Below are positions 6,797 to 14,146 of a stretch of 16,438 nucleotides of DNA, piece by piece. The position numbers were made by a program, and so were the translations under genes. The stretch's first letter is position 1. Each line of letters begins with the position of its first letter. The notes beneath the pieces are model-generated. The model ran no database searches. It was not told the origin of the DNA and was given only the letters and a program-made list of their open reading frames with translations. Origin of the DNA: Clostridium sp. CAG:1219 (lineage in GTDB: Bacteria; Bacillota; Clostridia; TANB77; CAG-465); assembly GCA_000433335.1 (NCBI GenBank), contig HF996739.1, positions 196 to 16,633 on the forward strand, in the 5' to 3' direction.

Positions 6797-7363
6797 TTAT
6801 AATCTCACTCTAATTTCCACCTTCTGAAATTCTTTAACACCAATCATATAACTAGAAATATAAAATCTGTGATACAAAATCATATGCTGCAAGCTTTCAT
6901 TAAATCTTGAAAATGCCTCGCACTCATCTTCTATTTCAGGATACATCCGGAAAATATCACTAAGCTCTAAATTAATTTTCACTTCAATGTTATTTCGTAC
7001 TCCTGCTTCCAATTGAAGAAGCACTTTCTTTATCAGCTCGTCATAAAATTCATCAAAGAATTTTACTTCATTTGTAGTAACACAATACTCTGAAATTTTC
7101 TCAATTTCCTCCTTGTTATTACTTGGTAATTTTAGTTCTGCTGCCAAAAAATTTACAACTCGAAAGAATCTAAAGACATATTCTGTTTCATCTTTACATT
7201 TTAAAAAATTCTTCCGATCTGTTAAAAGACTGCAAAGATAGTCTACATTCCAATTGGGTAATAATCCTAATCTAGAAATAATCATCAAAGCAATAATACC
7301 AGCACCATACTTTGCTCTACCATTATTCCAAAGTTTCAGTTTCATAGAAAAAGTCTTTACCAT
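6797..7363 (-). CDS. Hypothetical protein, single-gene unit with atypical codons
   Basis: 188 aa; I do not recognise the family. The ATG at 7363 follows AAGGAGG, and the gene has its own promoter (7416-7444) and two terminators, so it is almost certainly expressed. There is no signal peptide; one hydrophobic stretch (GAGIIALMIISRLGLLP, about 20-36) is probably a buried helix. The rest is predicted mainly helical and is rich in Glu, Phe and Tyr (EYVFRFFRVVNFLAAELKLP; KFFDEFYDELIKKVLLQLEAG). Codon use differs from its neighbours: several Arg codons are CGG or CGA and many Glu are GAG, whereas the ribosomal operon uses AGA and GAA nearly throughout. That suggests later acquisition. No function is proposed. 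Confidence 0.85.
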   Translation of the reverse strand: MVKTFSMKLKLWNNGRAKYGAGIIALMIISRLGLLPNWNVDYLCSLLTDRKNFLKCKDETEYVFRFFRVVNFLAAELKLPSNNKEEIEKISEYCVTTNEVKFFDEFYDELIKKVLLQLEAGVRNNIEVKINLELSDIFRMYPEIEDECEAFSRFNESLQHMILYHRFYISSYMIGVKEFQKVEIRVRL

Positions 7364-7415
7364 TTTTTCCTCCTTAAAAATTATTTTTAGTAGAATCCTT
7401 TGTTACTATATACTT

Positions 7416-7444
7416 AGTATAACATTATTATACATAAAAATCAA
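7416..7444 (-). promoter_or_regulatory. Promoter for the 188-aa gene, overlapping the hpf terminator
   Basis: On the minus strand TTGATT (7444-7439) is followed after 17 nt by TATACT (7421-7416), with an upstream TGT giving an extended -10. The -35 hexamer lies in the U-tract of the hpf terminator, so the two units are packed with no spacer. Transcription would start near 7409. Confidence 0.8.
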
Positions 7445-7468
7445 GAGTAGTACCGGGTGGTACTACTC
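7436..7468 (-). terminator. Terminator of hpf, starting inside the last codon
   Basis: A perfect 10-bp stem, GAGTAGTACC (7468-7459) with GGTACTACTC (7454-7445), closes an ACCC loop and is followed by UUGAUUUUU. The upstream arm contains the last Glu codon and the TAG stop of hpf. Confidence 0.88.
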
Positions 7469-7798
7469 CTCATTTTCTGCTTCTTCTTTAGTCTCTACTT
7501 TATCATATCTTGTTTTTTCAGCAGCAGTTTTTTCTCTTCTAATTTGTCCCTCAATCTTTGAGATTGCAGATTCTATTCCATAATATAGATCTTCTGCTTT
7601 TTCTCTTGCAAGATATGTATGAGATTTGTATTCAATACGAATATCAACATCATGAGTTCCTTTACTTTTTTCTGTAAAAGTAACATGGCAAATTGTTGCA
7701 TCATCAAAGAATTTATCCAATTTCTTAATTTTTCTTTCAGTAAATTCCCTTATTGCATCTGTAACTTCTATACGAAGCCCTGTTAAATCTAATTTCAT
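7463..7798 (-). CDS. hpf: Ribosome hibernation promoting factor, short form
   Basis: 111 aa. HPF/RaiA-fold proteins bind the 30S decoding region in resting cells and inactivate ribosomes. The sequence MKLDLTGLRIEVTDAIREFT, the ERKIKKLDKFFDD helix, DVDIRIEYKSHTYLAREKAE and DLYYGIESAISKIEGQI cover the complete beta-alpha-beta-beta-beta-alpha domain. The protein then ends in an acidic tail (KVETKEEAENEE). Most Bacillota carry a long HPF of about 180-190 aa with a C-terminal dimerisation domain that joins 70S into 100S; that domain is absent here. The frame is open to a GTG at 7807, but that codon lies inside the ribosome binding site AGAGGTGAT, so the ATG at 7798 is chosen. It is a single-gene unit with its own promoter and terminator. 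Confidence 0.92.
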   Translation of the reverse strand: MKLDLTGLRIEVTDAIREFTERKIKKLDKFFDDATICHVTFTEKSKGTHDVDIRIEYKSHTYLAREKAEDLYYGIESAISKIEGQIRREKTAAEKTRYDKVETKEEAENEE

Positions 7799-7818
7799 AG
7801 TAATCACCTCTTATGGTT

Positions 7819-7847
7819 ATTTTACACTATTTAATTTATTTTTGCAA
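7819..7847 (-). promoter_or_regulatory. Promoter for hpf
   Basis: On the minus strand TTGCAA (7847-7842) and TAAAAT (7824-7819) are 17 nt apart, 21 nt upstream of the hpf start. Predicted transcription start is near 7812, leaving a short leader carrying AGAGGTGAT. No second (stress sigma) promoter was recognised. Confidence 0.75.
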
Positions 7848-7885
7848 TACTAAAAAGAATAAAATCTATTTATCATCACCTATTA

Positions 7886-8779
7886 CTAATTTATTGCACT
7901 TCCATTAACATATAATTTGAATCCGTTGAAATCTATATTACTATTACTGCTATTAGCATTTTCAAATGAAGTTATGAAACTATCTCCTGTCAATTTTATT
8001 TTTGAAGTACTATCTAATTTTAGGGTTATTGATTTTGCTGTGTTTTCACTATTTATTTTACCTTCAAAATAAGATTCATTTATAAAACTAGTGTCAAGTA
8101 TTGATACTGAATCAACTGTTATATTTCCATACACTTTTTGATTCTCTAAAGTTAGTGTGACATCTCCTCCATTTTTTCCACTATTCCCCCATGAATCTGC
8201 CTTTATTCTTAAGAAATCCCCCTCAGAATCATTATTTACTATTTCATTATTATAAAGATATATACTAGCCTTTGTATTTGTAACGTATAAAGTATCCCCT
8301 TTATTTGTAATTATTTTATTATTCTTTGCAGTAAATTCTGCACTTCCATCTGCTGCATCTCCACTCATTGATTGATATAAAAATATATTTTTATAAGTTG
8401 TAGATTTTCCGTTCAATTTATTATTTGTATCTGTAAGTTCACAATTTGCAAAAGTAACAGAGTTTTTTCCTTCTATTACAACTCCTTCTGAAGCCTCTGA
8501 AACTAAAGTAGCATTTTTTACAGATATATTAGCTGTAGAATATATACTAGGTGATCCCTGCCCTTTTGTGTTGTAATTACCGCCATCTACTGTAACATTT
8601 TTCCCGCCTCTATCTGTTCTTATTGCAGCACTTGATATGCCATAAGTAGTTATATCTAAATTATATGCTTCCATATTTCCGCCACCTGTTGTCATAATTC
8701 CGCCAGAATTATCTTTTTTAGTAACTATTTTCGACTGATCTTTTTTGCTCAAAATAAGTTTGCATATTAAAAGCACCAA
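7886..8779 (-). pseudogene. C-terminal remnant of a right-handed beta-helix surface protein
   Basis: An open frame of 297 codons with a non-functional N-terminus. From about residue 18 (8730 leftward) the sequence is a regular beta-helix: NSGGIMTTGGGNMEAYNLDI, then VTVDGGNYNTKGQGSPSIYS, VTFANCELTD, IFLYQSMSGDAADGSAEF, DTLYVTNTKASIYLYNNEIV and more turns, rich in Asn, Ser, Thr and Gly. I know this pattern from large secreted Clostridia proteins often labelled carbohydrate-binding-domain proteins. Those have a signal peptide and several hundred more N-terminal residues, absent here. The first 17 codons come from reading the sensor-kinase remnant (8718-8848) in another frame, starting at a TTG without a ribosome binding site. 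The C-terminus looks natural (GFKLYVNGSAIN). It is most likely a dead fragment left by a deletion. The alternative, an expressed fusion, lacks any supporting start signal. Confidence 0.75.
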
Positions 8780-8848
8780 CTATAATTAATATGCTCAAAT
8801 TAATAATACATAGTAATGTAAAAAAACTTTATTTTTTAAGTTTTGCAT
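8718..8848 (-). pseudogene. N-terminal remnant of a sensor histidine kinase, frameshifted
   Basis: An ATG at 8848 follows GGAGGATG and overlaps the response-regulator remnant by 20 nt, the normal coupled layout of a two-component operon. It reads MQNLKNKVFLHYYVLLI and then hits TGA at 8795-8797. Restoring one T makes it continue LSILIIVGAFNMQTYFEQKR and SVENSY, the first transmembrane helix and start of the extracellular loop of a typical kinase. It then runs into sequence of the beta-helix protein at about 8720. No HAMP, H-box or ATPase domain follows. It therefore carries at least a 1-bp frameshift and a large deletion. Confidence 0.75.
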
Positions 8849-9063
8849 TTTCATCCTCCATTTTATATCCAAGTCCTCTAACCGCTTCTATTGTAACTGT
8901 AGTTCCAATTGCTTTTAATTTTCTTCTAATGAACGACAAATACACTTCTAGATTATTAGATTCAATTTCATTTTCAATTCCCCATACTTTATCATAAATT
9001 TGTTCTTTTGATAAAATTTGTTCCTTATTATTTATAAAATACTCTACTAATTGAAATTCTCAT
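8829..9063 (-). pseudogene. Response regulator remnant: OmpR/PhoB DNA-binding domain only
   Basis: Reading leftward from 9059, the frame gives EFQLVEYFINNKEQILSKEQ, IYDKVWGIENEIESNNLEVY, LSFIRRKLKAIG..VTIEAVRGLGYKMED and a TAA at 8829-8831. This is an OmpR/PhoB winged helix with its recognition helix and wing. The receiver domain and the first beta-strands of the effector domain are missing. Just upstream is a promoter, a GGTGAT ribosome binding site and ATGAGAATT, which looks like the natural start (MRI...) of a response regulator. The frame of that ATG is broken by one base and stops after 11 codons. The simplest reading is an internal deletion from the first codons to the effector domain, joined at a shared GAATT-like sequence. 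The product is not translatable as a useful regulator. Confidence 0.8.
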
Positions 9064-9078
9064 ATTATCACCATTAAA

Positions 9079-9104
9079 ATTATATCATTCCTTTATTAAA
9101 GGAA
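9079..9104 (-). promoter_or_regulatory. Remnant promoter with a perfect palindrome, upstream of the broken response regulator
   Basis: The minus strand has an extended -10, TGATATAAT (9087-9079). Directly upstream is TTCCTTTAATAAAGGAA (9104-9088), an inverted repeat with 8-nt arms and a 1-nt centre, occupying the spacer and -35 zone where no good -35 hexamer is visible. This fits an activator or autoregulator operator, probably for the response regulator that once followed. The palindrome could also be a weak hairpin, but no U-tract follows it. Confidence 0.5.
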
Positions 9105-9139
9105 AATTAAATATATCTACATTTTAACACATTTTTCAT

Positions 9140-9182
9140 AAAAAAAGAAATAAACTGGCAAAACGCCTAGTTTATTTCTTTT
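9140..9182 (-). terminator. Terminator of polC
   Basis: The minus-strand RNA pairs AAAAGAAATAAACT and GGC with GCC and AGTTTATTTCTTTT, with a single bulged A, around a GTTTT loop, and runs into U. It begins 11 nt after the polC stop codon. Confidence 0.88.
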
Positions 9183-9192
9183 AAGTTAATAA

Positions 9193-11571
9193 TTATAACA
9201 AGTCAAATAAATCCATTTGTGCTGATCTTGGAAGTCCTGCAAGACATCCAGCATTTTGTAAAGTTTCCATGGCTACTCTTCCTATTTTTGCTCTTATTGC
9301 AATATCTTCTATTGAAGAGAATTTTCCTTGTTCTCTAGCTGCTACAAATTTATTTGCATCAACTTCTCCAAATCCAGTAAGTGAGGATAGGGGAGGTCTT
9401 ATTCCATCTTCTTCTACTAAGAATTTTTTTACGTCTGATTTATAAATATCTACAGGTAAAAACTTTATTCCTCTTTCATTCATTTCCAAAACTAATTCTA
9501 GTATAGGATACATTGCTTTATCTTTTTGAGCTGCTTTATTTCCCTGCAAATCAATTTCTTTCATTTTTGCTAGTACCCTTTCTTTTCCATAAAGCATAGA
9601 ATCACTATCAAATTCATCTGCCCTAATAGACATAAATGAAGCATAATATGCCTTAGGTTCATGTACCTTAAACCATGCTATTCTGAAAGCATTAGTAACA
9701 TAGGCTGCAGCATGTGCTTTAGGGAACATATACTTTATCTTTTTACATGACGATATGTACCATTCTGGAACATTATTTTCCCTCATTATTTGCTCATACT
9801 CTGGAAATTTTGGATCTTTTAGAGCCTTTCCCTTACGTACCGTTTCCATAATTTTAAATGATTTTCCAGGATCTATTCCTTTATCTATTAAATAAATCAT
9901 TATATCGTCTCTTGTACATATTGCTTCATTTAGGGTTACTGTTCCTTCTTCAATTAATGTTTGAGCATTTCCAAGCCATACATCAGTACCATGTGAAAGT
10001 CCAGATATTCTAATAAGTTCTTCAAATGTTGTAGGTCTAGTATCAACAAGCATCCCACGTACAAACTTTGTTCCAAATTCTGGCACTCCATAACTTCCAA
10101 CTTCTGAGTGTATCTGTTCTTTAGTTACACCAAGTGCATCAGTTGATGAGAATATACTCATAGTTTCTTTATCATCAAGTGGAACTTTAGTTGGATCTAT
10201 TCCTGTTATATCAAATAACATACGTATCATTGTCGGATCATCATGTCCTAGTATATCAAGTTTTAATAGATTTCTATCTATTGAGTGATAATCAAAATGG
10301 GTAGTCTTTATAGAAGAGAACGGATCATCAGCTGGATGTTGAACAGGGCAAAAGTCAAATATTTCTCTTCCCTTTGGAACAACAACTATACCACCGGGAT
10401 GTTGACCAGAAGTCCTTTTTATTCCAGTACATCCAACTGAAATTCTAGAAATTTCAGCTTCTCTTTTTTTTATATTTCTCTCTTCATAATAGTTTTTAAC
10501 AAATCCATATGCTGTTTTATCTGCAACTGTACCTATTGTACCAGCCTTGTATGTAGTTCCTCTACCAAAAATAACTTCAGTATACTTATGAGCTTCTGCT
10601 TGATATTCACCGGAGAAGTTTAAGTCTATATCTGGTTCTTTATCTCCATTAAATCCCAAGAATGTTTCAAATGGTATATCCATTCCATCTTTATCAAGTT
10701 TATGACCACATTCTGGACAATCTTTATCAGGTAAATCAAATCCATTTTTAAATCCATGATCAGAAAAATCTGAATACTTACAATTTGGGCATCTATAATG
10801 AGCTTTTAATGAATTTACCTCAGTAATTCCTGTCATGTAAGCTGCAAGTGAAGAGCCAACTGAGCCACGGGATCCAACTATATATCCATGATCATTAGAA
10901 TCCCAAACAAGTCTTTGTGCAATTATATACATAACGGAATATCCATTAGATATAATAGAGTTTAACTCTTTATCAAGTCTTGTTTGTACTATTTCAGGAA
11001 GTGGATCTCCATAAAGTTTATGTGCTTTTTCCATGGCAATGTTTCTAATTTCCTGTTCACACCCTTCAATGTGTGGAGGGCACTTCTCATCAGAAATCGG
11101 ACTTATTCTATCGCACATATCTGCAACTTTATTAGTATTTGTTACAACAATCTCATATGCTCTCTCTTCTGGTAAATAGTCAAATTCCTTTAACATCTCA
11201 TTTGTAGTTCTAAAATACAATGGAGCTTGCGCATCCGCGTCGTCATATCCTTGACCTGCTTGCAATATTCTTCTATAAATTTCATCTTCTGCATTTAAAA
11301 AGTGTACATCACAAGTAGCAACTGTAAGCTTTCCAAGTTTATCTCCTACTTCTATTATCTTTTTATTTATATCAATTAATTCTTGATGAGTAAGTTTAAT
11401 AATTTTATATTCTTTTTCCTTCTCATCAACTAATTTATTATAATCCTTATTTTTAACTTTAGCGCCTCTTTCATAAAAAGCATTATTTCCAAGAGGTTGT
11501 ATTTCAAGATAATCATAATAAGAGGCTATCTCTAATATTTCTTCTTTACGCTTTTTATTTAATATTCTTCT
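9193..11571 (-). CDS. polC: DNA polymerase III PolC-type, C-terminal part (after the frameshift)
   Basis: The downstream part of PolC, open from 11571 to the stop at 9193. It contains the polymerase palm, fingers and C-terminal clamp-binding region. The zinc ribbon is C-P-N-C ... C-P-E-C, and the catalytic pair lies in PDIDLNFSG. Also present are the GSRGSVGSS nucleotide-binding loop, [38 protein letters not shown] and [16 protein letters not shown]. The C-terminus ends AQMDLFDLL, where Q-M-D-L-F fits the beta-clamp binding motif. The first codons ([20 protein letters not shown]) continue exactly where the N-terminal part stops, in the -1 frame. There is no ATG or ribosome binding site at the beginning; the first usable codon would be a TTG at 11265, which would delete conserved sequence. 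As written the two parts cannot make one protein. Confidence 0.92.
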   Translation of the reverse strand, partial: RRILNKKRKEEILEIASYYDYLEIQPLGNNAFYERGAKVKNKDYNKLVDEKEKEYKIIKLTHQELIDINKKIIEVGDKLGKLTVATCDVHFLNAEDEIYRRILQAGQGYDDADAQAPLYFRTTNEMLKEFDYLPEERAYEIVVTNTNKVADMCDRISPISDEKCPPHIEGCEQEIRNIAMEKAHKLYGDPLPEIVQTRLDKELNSIISNGYSVMYIIAQRLVWDSNDHGYIVGSRGSVGSSLAAYMTGITEVNSLKAHYRCPNCKYSDFSDHGFKNGFDLPDKDCPECGHKLDKDGMDIPFETFLGFNGDKEPDIDLNFSGEYQAEAHKYTEVIFGRGTTYKAGTIGTVADKTAYGFVKNYYEERNIKKREAEISRISVGCTGIKRTSGQHPGGIVVVPKGREIFDFCPVQHPADDPFSSIKTTHFDYHSIDRNLLKLDILGHDDPTMIRMLFDITGIDPTKVPLDDKETMSIFSSTDALGVTKEQIHSEVGSYGVPEFGTKFVRGMLVDTRPTTFEELIRISGLSHGTDVWLGNAQTLIEEGTVTLNEAICTRDDIMIYLIDKGIDPGKSFKIMETVRKGKALKDPKFPEYEQIMRENNVPEWYISSCKKIKYMFPKAHAAAYVTNAFRIAWFKVHEPKAYYASFMSIRADEFDSDSMLYGKERVLAKMKEIDLQGNKAAQKDKAMYPILELVLEMNERGIKFLPVDIYKSDVKKFLVEEDGIRPPLSSLTGFGEVDANKFVAAREQGKFSSIEDIAIRAKIGRVAMETLQNAGCLAGLPRSAQMDLFDLL

Positions 11572-11591
11572 TCACTCTTTTTATTTAATAT
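11540..11591 (-). repeat. 26-bp imperfect tandem duplication that breaks polC
   Basis: Two adjacent 26-bp units (11591-11566 and 11565-11540) differ at only 2 positions (AGTG versus CGTA in the coding sense). Since 26 is not a multiple of 3, the second copy shifts the frame and brings in TAA at 11561-11559. Removing one unit gives 4464 nt, exactly 1488 codons including the stop, and restores N-K-K-x-x-E-E-I-L-E-I-A. The first unit encodes KKSEEE, the commoner PolC wording; the second encodes KKRKEE. Confidence 0.9.
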
Positions 11592-13682
11592 TGCCTGATA
11601 CAGTTCGCCTTGTTCACAAGCACTTCCAAGTATAAGCCCCTCTTTATACCTATTTAACATAGATTTAAATATTTTGGGCTTTTTCTTAAAATAGTGAAGA
11701 TGTGAATAAGATATAAGTTTATATAAATTCTTAAGTCCCACGTAGTTTTTAGCTAAAATTATGATGTGATATGCTTTCTCTGCTACAACTTTTCCTATAT
11801 CTTTTTCACTATGTGCATAAGAATTAATGTCAATATTTTTCTTATTCAAATCTTCTTGCATTCTAATAAACATCTTTGCGGTTGCTCTTGTATCATTTAT
11901 AGCACGGTGAGCTCCTTCAAGTTCAATTCCAAGATCTTCTACTATTGTTCCTAGTTTCTTGTTTGGTAAATAATAATATATTTCTCTTGCTATCATCAGA
12001 GTATCTATTATTAAATTGTTAAACCTATCTTGATAACCATATTTTTCCACAAAGTATTGTAAAAAGTTTATATCAAAGTCTGCATTATGTGCAACTAAAA
12101 TAGAATCGCCAAAAAAATCTAATATCTTTGGAAGAACCTCCTCTATCGTTGGAGCATCTTTTACCATATCTTCTGTTATATGCGTTAAGTCTTGAACTTC
12201 CTTTGGTATATTTCTTTCTGGATTTATAAATGTAGTAAATTCATCTATTATTTTTCCATCTTTTACCTTACATATTGCTATTTCTGTTAACATATCATTT
12301 TTTCTAGGATCAAATCCTGTAGTTTCAGTATCAAATACACAATATGTGTCAGAAAATTTGGGATTTACAACTATATCATCAACTAAGTACCCCTCAACTC
12401 CATATATTACTTTAATTGGTGCGTTGTCTAGTATATCCTGAGTTGACACTCTAGACTTTCCTGTCTTTTCCATAGCAAGTTTTTCATAATTATCAACTAT
12501 AACATGATTAGCCTCAGGAAAAGATTGCGCAACTCCATGATCTGTTATAGCTACTGCTCTATGTCCCCATTTTATTGCTTGTTTTATTATGTCTTTTGCA
12601 GAAGACACAGCGTCCATAGCACTCATTTGTGTATGCATATGAAGTTCAGCTCTTTTTTCTTCTGCCTCATCTACTCTAGCTTTTGGTGGAGTAGATTCTA
12701 TTATACTAGTAATCATTATTGTTATATCATTTGAGTAAGTATCAAATTGTGGCCTTCCTTGAAGCTTTATATATGCTCCATCTTTTATTCTACCTTTTAC
12801 AGCCTCATATTTATCCTTGTTTAGAAATGATTTACAACTAATTGTATCCGTTTTATCAGTTACATTTAGTGTAACTAACATCTTACCACTTTTAGTTTCA
12901 CGCACATCAGATGAAAATATCTGACCGTTAATACATGCAAGCTGCATTTCATCTGTTACAGATGAAACACTTATTATTTGCTCTTCTGTTATATCTCTTC
13001 CTAATATAACAAATTCTGGTTGTTCTTCTTTTAAATCACGTATTCTTTTTTCTTCTTCTGAGAGCTGGACTTTTTTAAATACTGGCTTTTTTTCGTCTTT
13101 TATTTCATTATTATTATTATTTGCTTCACTAGAGATATTATTTAAATGTTTTTTTATAATATCTTCTATTTTTACCATATTAGGCTTAGAATCAATATTA
13201 GTATTTATTGTTGATGTATCATCATTCAAAAATACATCATAGTCTGTTCCAAATTTATTTTTTATTGACTTTTTAATATACATGTCTATCTGTTTTTGTT
13301 TTAGAAAGTCAGCAAATCTACTATAAAAAGTAATGTATATATTATTATCTTTAATATTTATCATACATATTCTAAAAGCTTCAAGTGTATAAACATATTT
13401 TGAAGTAACATCATTTATAATATCTCTTACTTTTCTCTCATCTATTTCAATTTTATCTCCGACATATTTATAATCAATTTTAAAACTTGTAAGTTTGTAT
13501 ATTTCTCTTGCCTCATTTTCAAACTTTTCTATATCATAAAGGGAAATGTTTTCAACACTTTCCACAGAAACGATAGCAGAATTTAGTTTTTTAGAAAACT
13601 TAATTTCTCCTATTTTTGAGTTTAAAATTTTAGCATTGGTAAGCTCTGTACTTTTAAAAACATCTTTTACCTTTTTATCCAT
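11559..13682 (-). CDS. polC: DNA polymerase III PolC-type, N-terminal part (before the frameshift)
   Basis: 707 codons. PolC is the leading-strand replicase of low-GC Gram-positives, with a built-in proofreading exonuclease. Domains in order are an N-terminal tau-binding region (about 1-170), a charged Asn-rich linker (about 180-222), and an OB fold (about 236-328). Then comes the first half of the PHP domain, with H348-x-H350 and TDHG at 380-383. The inserted DEDDh exonuclease has DTET at 451-454, HNADFD at 532-537 and H592...D597, followed by the second PHP half. It ends [20 protein letters not shown] and then the stop created by the duplication at 11540-11591. The start at 13682 has AGGGAG upstream and a strong promoter. 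Fused with the downstream part after removal of one repeat unit, PolC would be 1487 aa, slightly above the B. subtilis length. Confidence 0.93.
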   Translation of the reverse strand: MDKKVKDVFKSTELTNAKILNSKIGEIKFSKKLNSAIVSVESVENISLYDIEKFENEAREIYKLTSFKIDYKYVGDKIEIDERKVRDIINDVTSKYVYTLEAFRICMINIKDNNIYITFYSRFADFLKQKQIDMYIKKSIKNKFGTDYDVFLNDDTSTINTNIDSKPNMVKIEDIIKKHLNNISSEANNNNNEIKDEKKPVFKKVQLSEEEKRIRDLKEEQPEFVILGRDITEEQIISVSSVTDEMQLACINGQIFSSDVRETKSGKMLVTLNVTDKTDTISCKSFLNKDKYEAVKGRIKDGAYIKLQGRPQFDTYSNDITIMITSIIESTPPKARVDEAEEKRAELHMHTQMSAMDAVSSAKDIIKQAIKWGHRAVAITDHGVAQSFPEANHVIVDNYEKLAMEKTGKSRVSTQDILDNAPIKVIYGVEGYLVDDIVVNPKFSDTYCVFDTETTGFDPRKNDMLTEIAICKVKDGKIIDEFTTFINPERNIPKEVQDLTHITEDMVKDAPTIEEVLPKILDFFGDSILVAHNADFDINFLQYFVEKYGYQDRFNNLIIDTLMIAREIYYYLPNKKLGTIVEDLGIELEGAHRAINDTRATAKMFIRMQEDLNKKNIDINSYAHSEKDIGKVVAEKAYHIIILAKNYVGLKNLYKLISYSHLHYFKKKPKIFKSMLNRYKEGLILGSACEQGELYQAILNKKSEEEY

Positions 13683-13706
13683 ATTTTCTCCCTGCTTTTT
13701 TGATAA

Positions 13707-13735
13707 GTTATATCATAAATTTGCATTTTTTTCAA
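13707..13735 (-). promoter_or_regulatory. Promoter for polC
   Basis: On the minus strand TTGAAA (13735-13730) and TATAAC (13712-13707), the latter with an upstream TGA making it an extended -10, are 17 nt apart. It is back to back with the plus-strand promoter at 13743-13771, the two -35 boxes being 7 nt apart. Confidence 0.8.
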
Positions 13736-13742
13736 CCAAAAA

Positions 13743-13771
13743 TTGACAATTTGAGAAACGAGTAATATAAT
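13743..13771 (+). promoter_or_regulatory. Full-consensus SigA promoter for the 79-aa gene
   Basis: TTGACA (13743-13748), 17 nt, TATAAT (13766-13771): both hexamers are perfect consensus at the optimal spacing. Start of transcription is expected near 13779, about 40 nt upstream of the ATG. Confidence 0.9.
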
Positions 13772-13820
13772 AAGTTAAAGTTTAGTTTTAACCTTTATTT
13801 TATTATTAAGGAGGATCAAT

Positions 13821-14060
13821 ATGCGGGCTATAGTAAGGCTAGATTTTCTGGATGTCACTCAGAAAAAGAAAAATTATTCGGTTACTTTAAGACGCAACTC
13901 ATGTTTTACAGTTACATTTAAAACTGAAAATACATCTCCAATAAACGGAAAATTTATATCAATATATAAAACGCTAGTAAAATATAAAGATATTTATACT
14001 GGAGACATTGGCTACTTTAAAATTCCGGATATTTTTTATATGTACGTAGATAAATTTTAA
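13821..14060 (+). CDS. Hypothetical 79-aa protein, monocistronic and probably highly expressed
   Basis: I do not recognise this family. The ATG at 13821 follows AAGGAGG at good spacing, a full-consensus promoter lies about 50 nt upstream, and a terminator begins 6 nt after the stop, so the gene is almost certainly real. The sequence starts MRAIVRLDFLDVTQKKKNYS. It alternates hydrophobic and polar residues in several likely beta-strands (YSVTLRRN, CFTVTFKT, GKFISIYKTLVKYK, GYFKIPDIFYMYVDKF). It is basic, has no signal peptide or membrane helix, and has a single Cys. A small all-beta fold (SH3- or OB-like) is possible. It lies divergent from polC and upstream of the OLE unit, but the terminator separates it from both. 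No function is proposed. Confidence 0.8.
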   Translation: MRAIVRLDFLDVTQKKKNYSVTLRRNSCFTVTFKTENTSPINGKFISIYKTLVKYKDIYTGDIGYFKIPDIFYMYVDKF

Positions 14061-14065
14061 TGTTT

Positions 14066-14094
14066 AAAATCTGCTATATTAGGCAGATTTTTTT
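14066..14094 (+). terminator. Terminator of the 79-aa gene
   Basis: AAAATCTGC (14066-14074) pairs perfectly with GCAGATTTT (14083-14091) around an 8-nt loop, within a run of seven T. It lies 17 nt upstream of the -35 box of the OLE promoter. Confidence 0.88.
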
Positions 14095-14110
14095 CTTTTA
14101 CATCCGATTT

Positions 14111-14139
14111 TTGCATTTATTTTAATGTTATGGTATAAT
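14111..14139 (+). promoter_or_regulatory. Promoter for the OLE RNA-oapA unit
   Basis: TTGCAT (14111-14116), 17 nt, TATAAT (14134-14139), with TGG upstream giving an extended -10. Transcription should start at about 14146-14147, the first base of the sequence that pairs with the 3' end of the RNA. Confidence 0.85.
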
Positions 14140-14146
14140 ATATATT

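Noticed and set aside
7886..8779. Intact secreted or membrane-anchored protein starting at 8779
   Set aside because: The TTG start has no ribosome binding site, the first 17 codons are the kinase remnant read in another frame, and there is no signal peptide.
11540..11600. Programmed -1 ribosomal frameshift in polC
   Set aside because: The overlap window between the two frames (after TGA at 11572-11574 and up to TAA at 11559-11561) contains no X-XXY-YYZ slippery heptamer. The nearby AAT AAA AAG lies before the TGA and is not in slippery phase. The duplicated 26 bp explains the shift fully.
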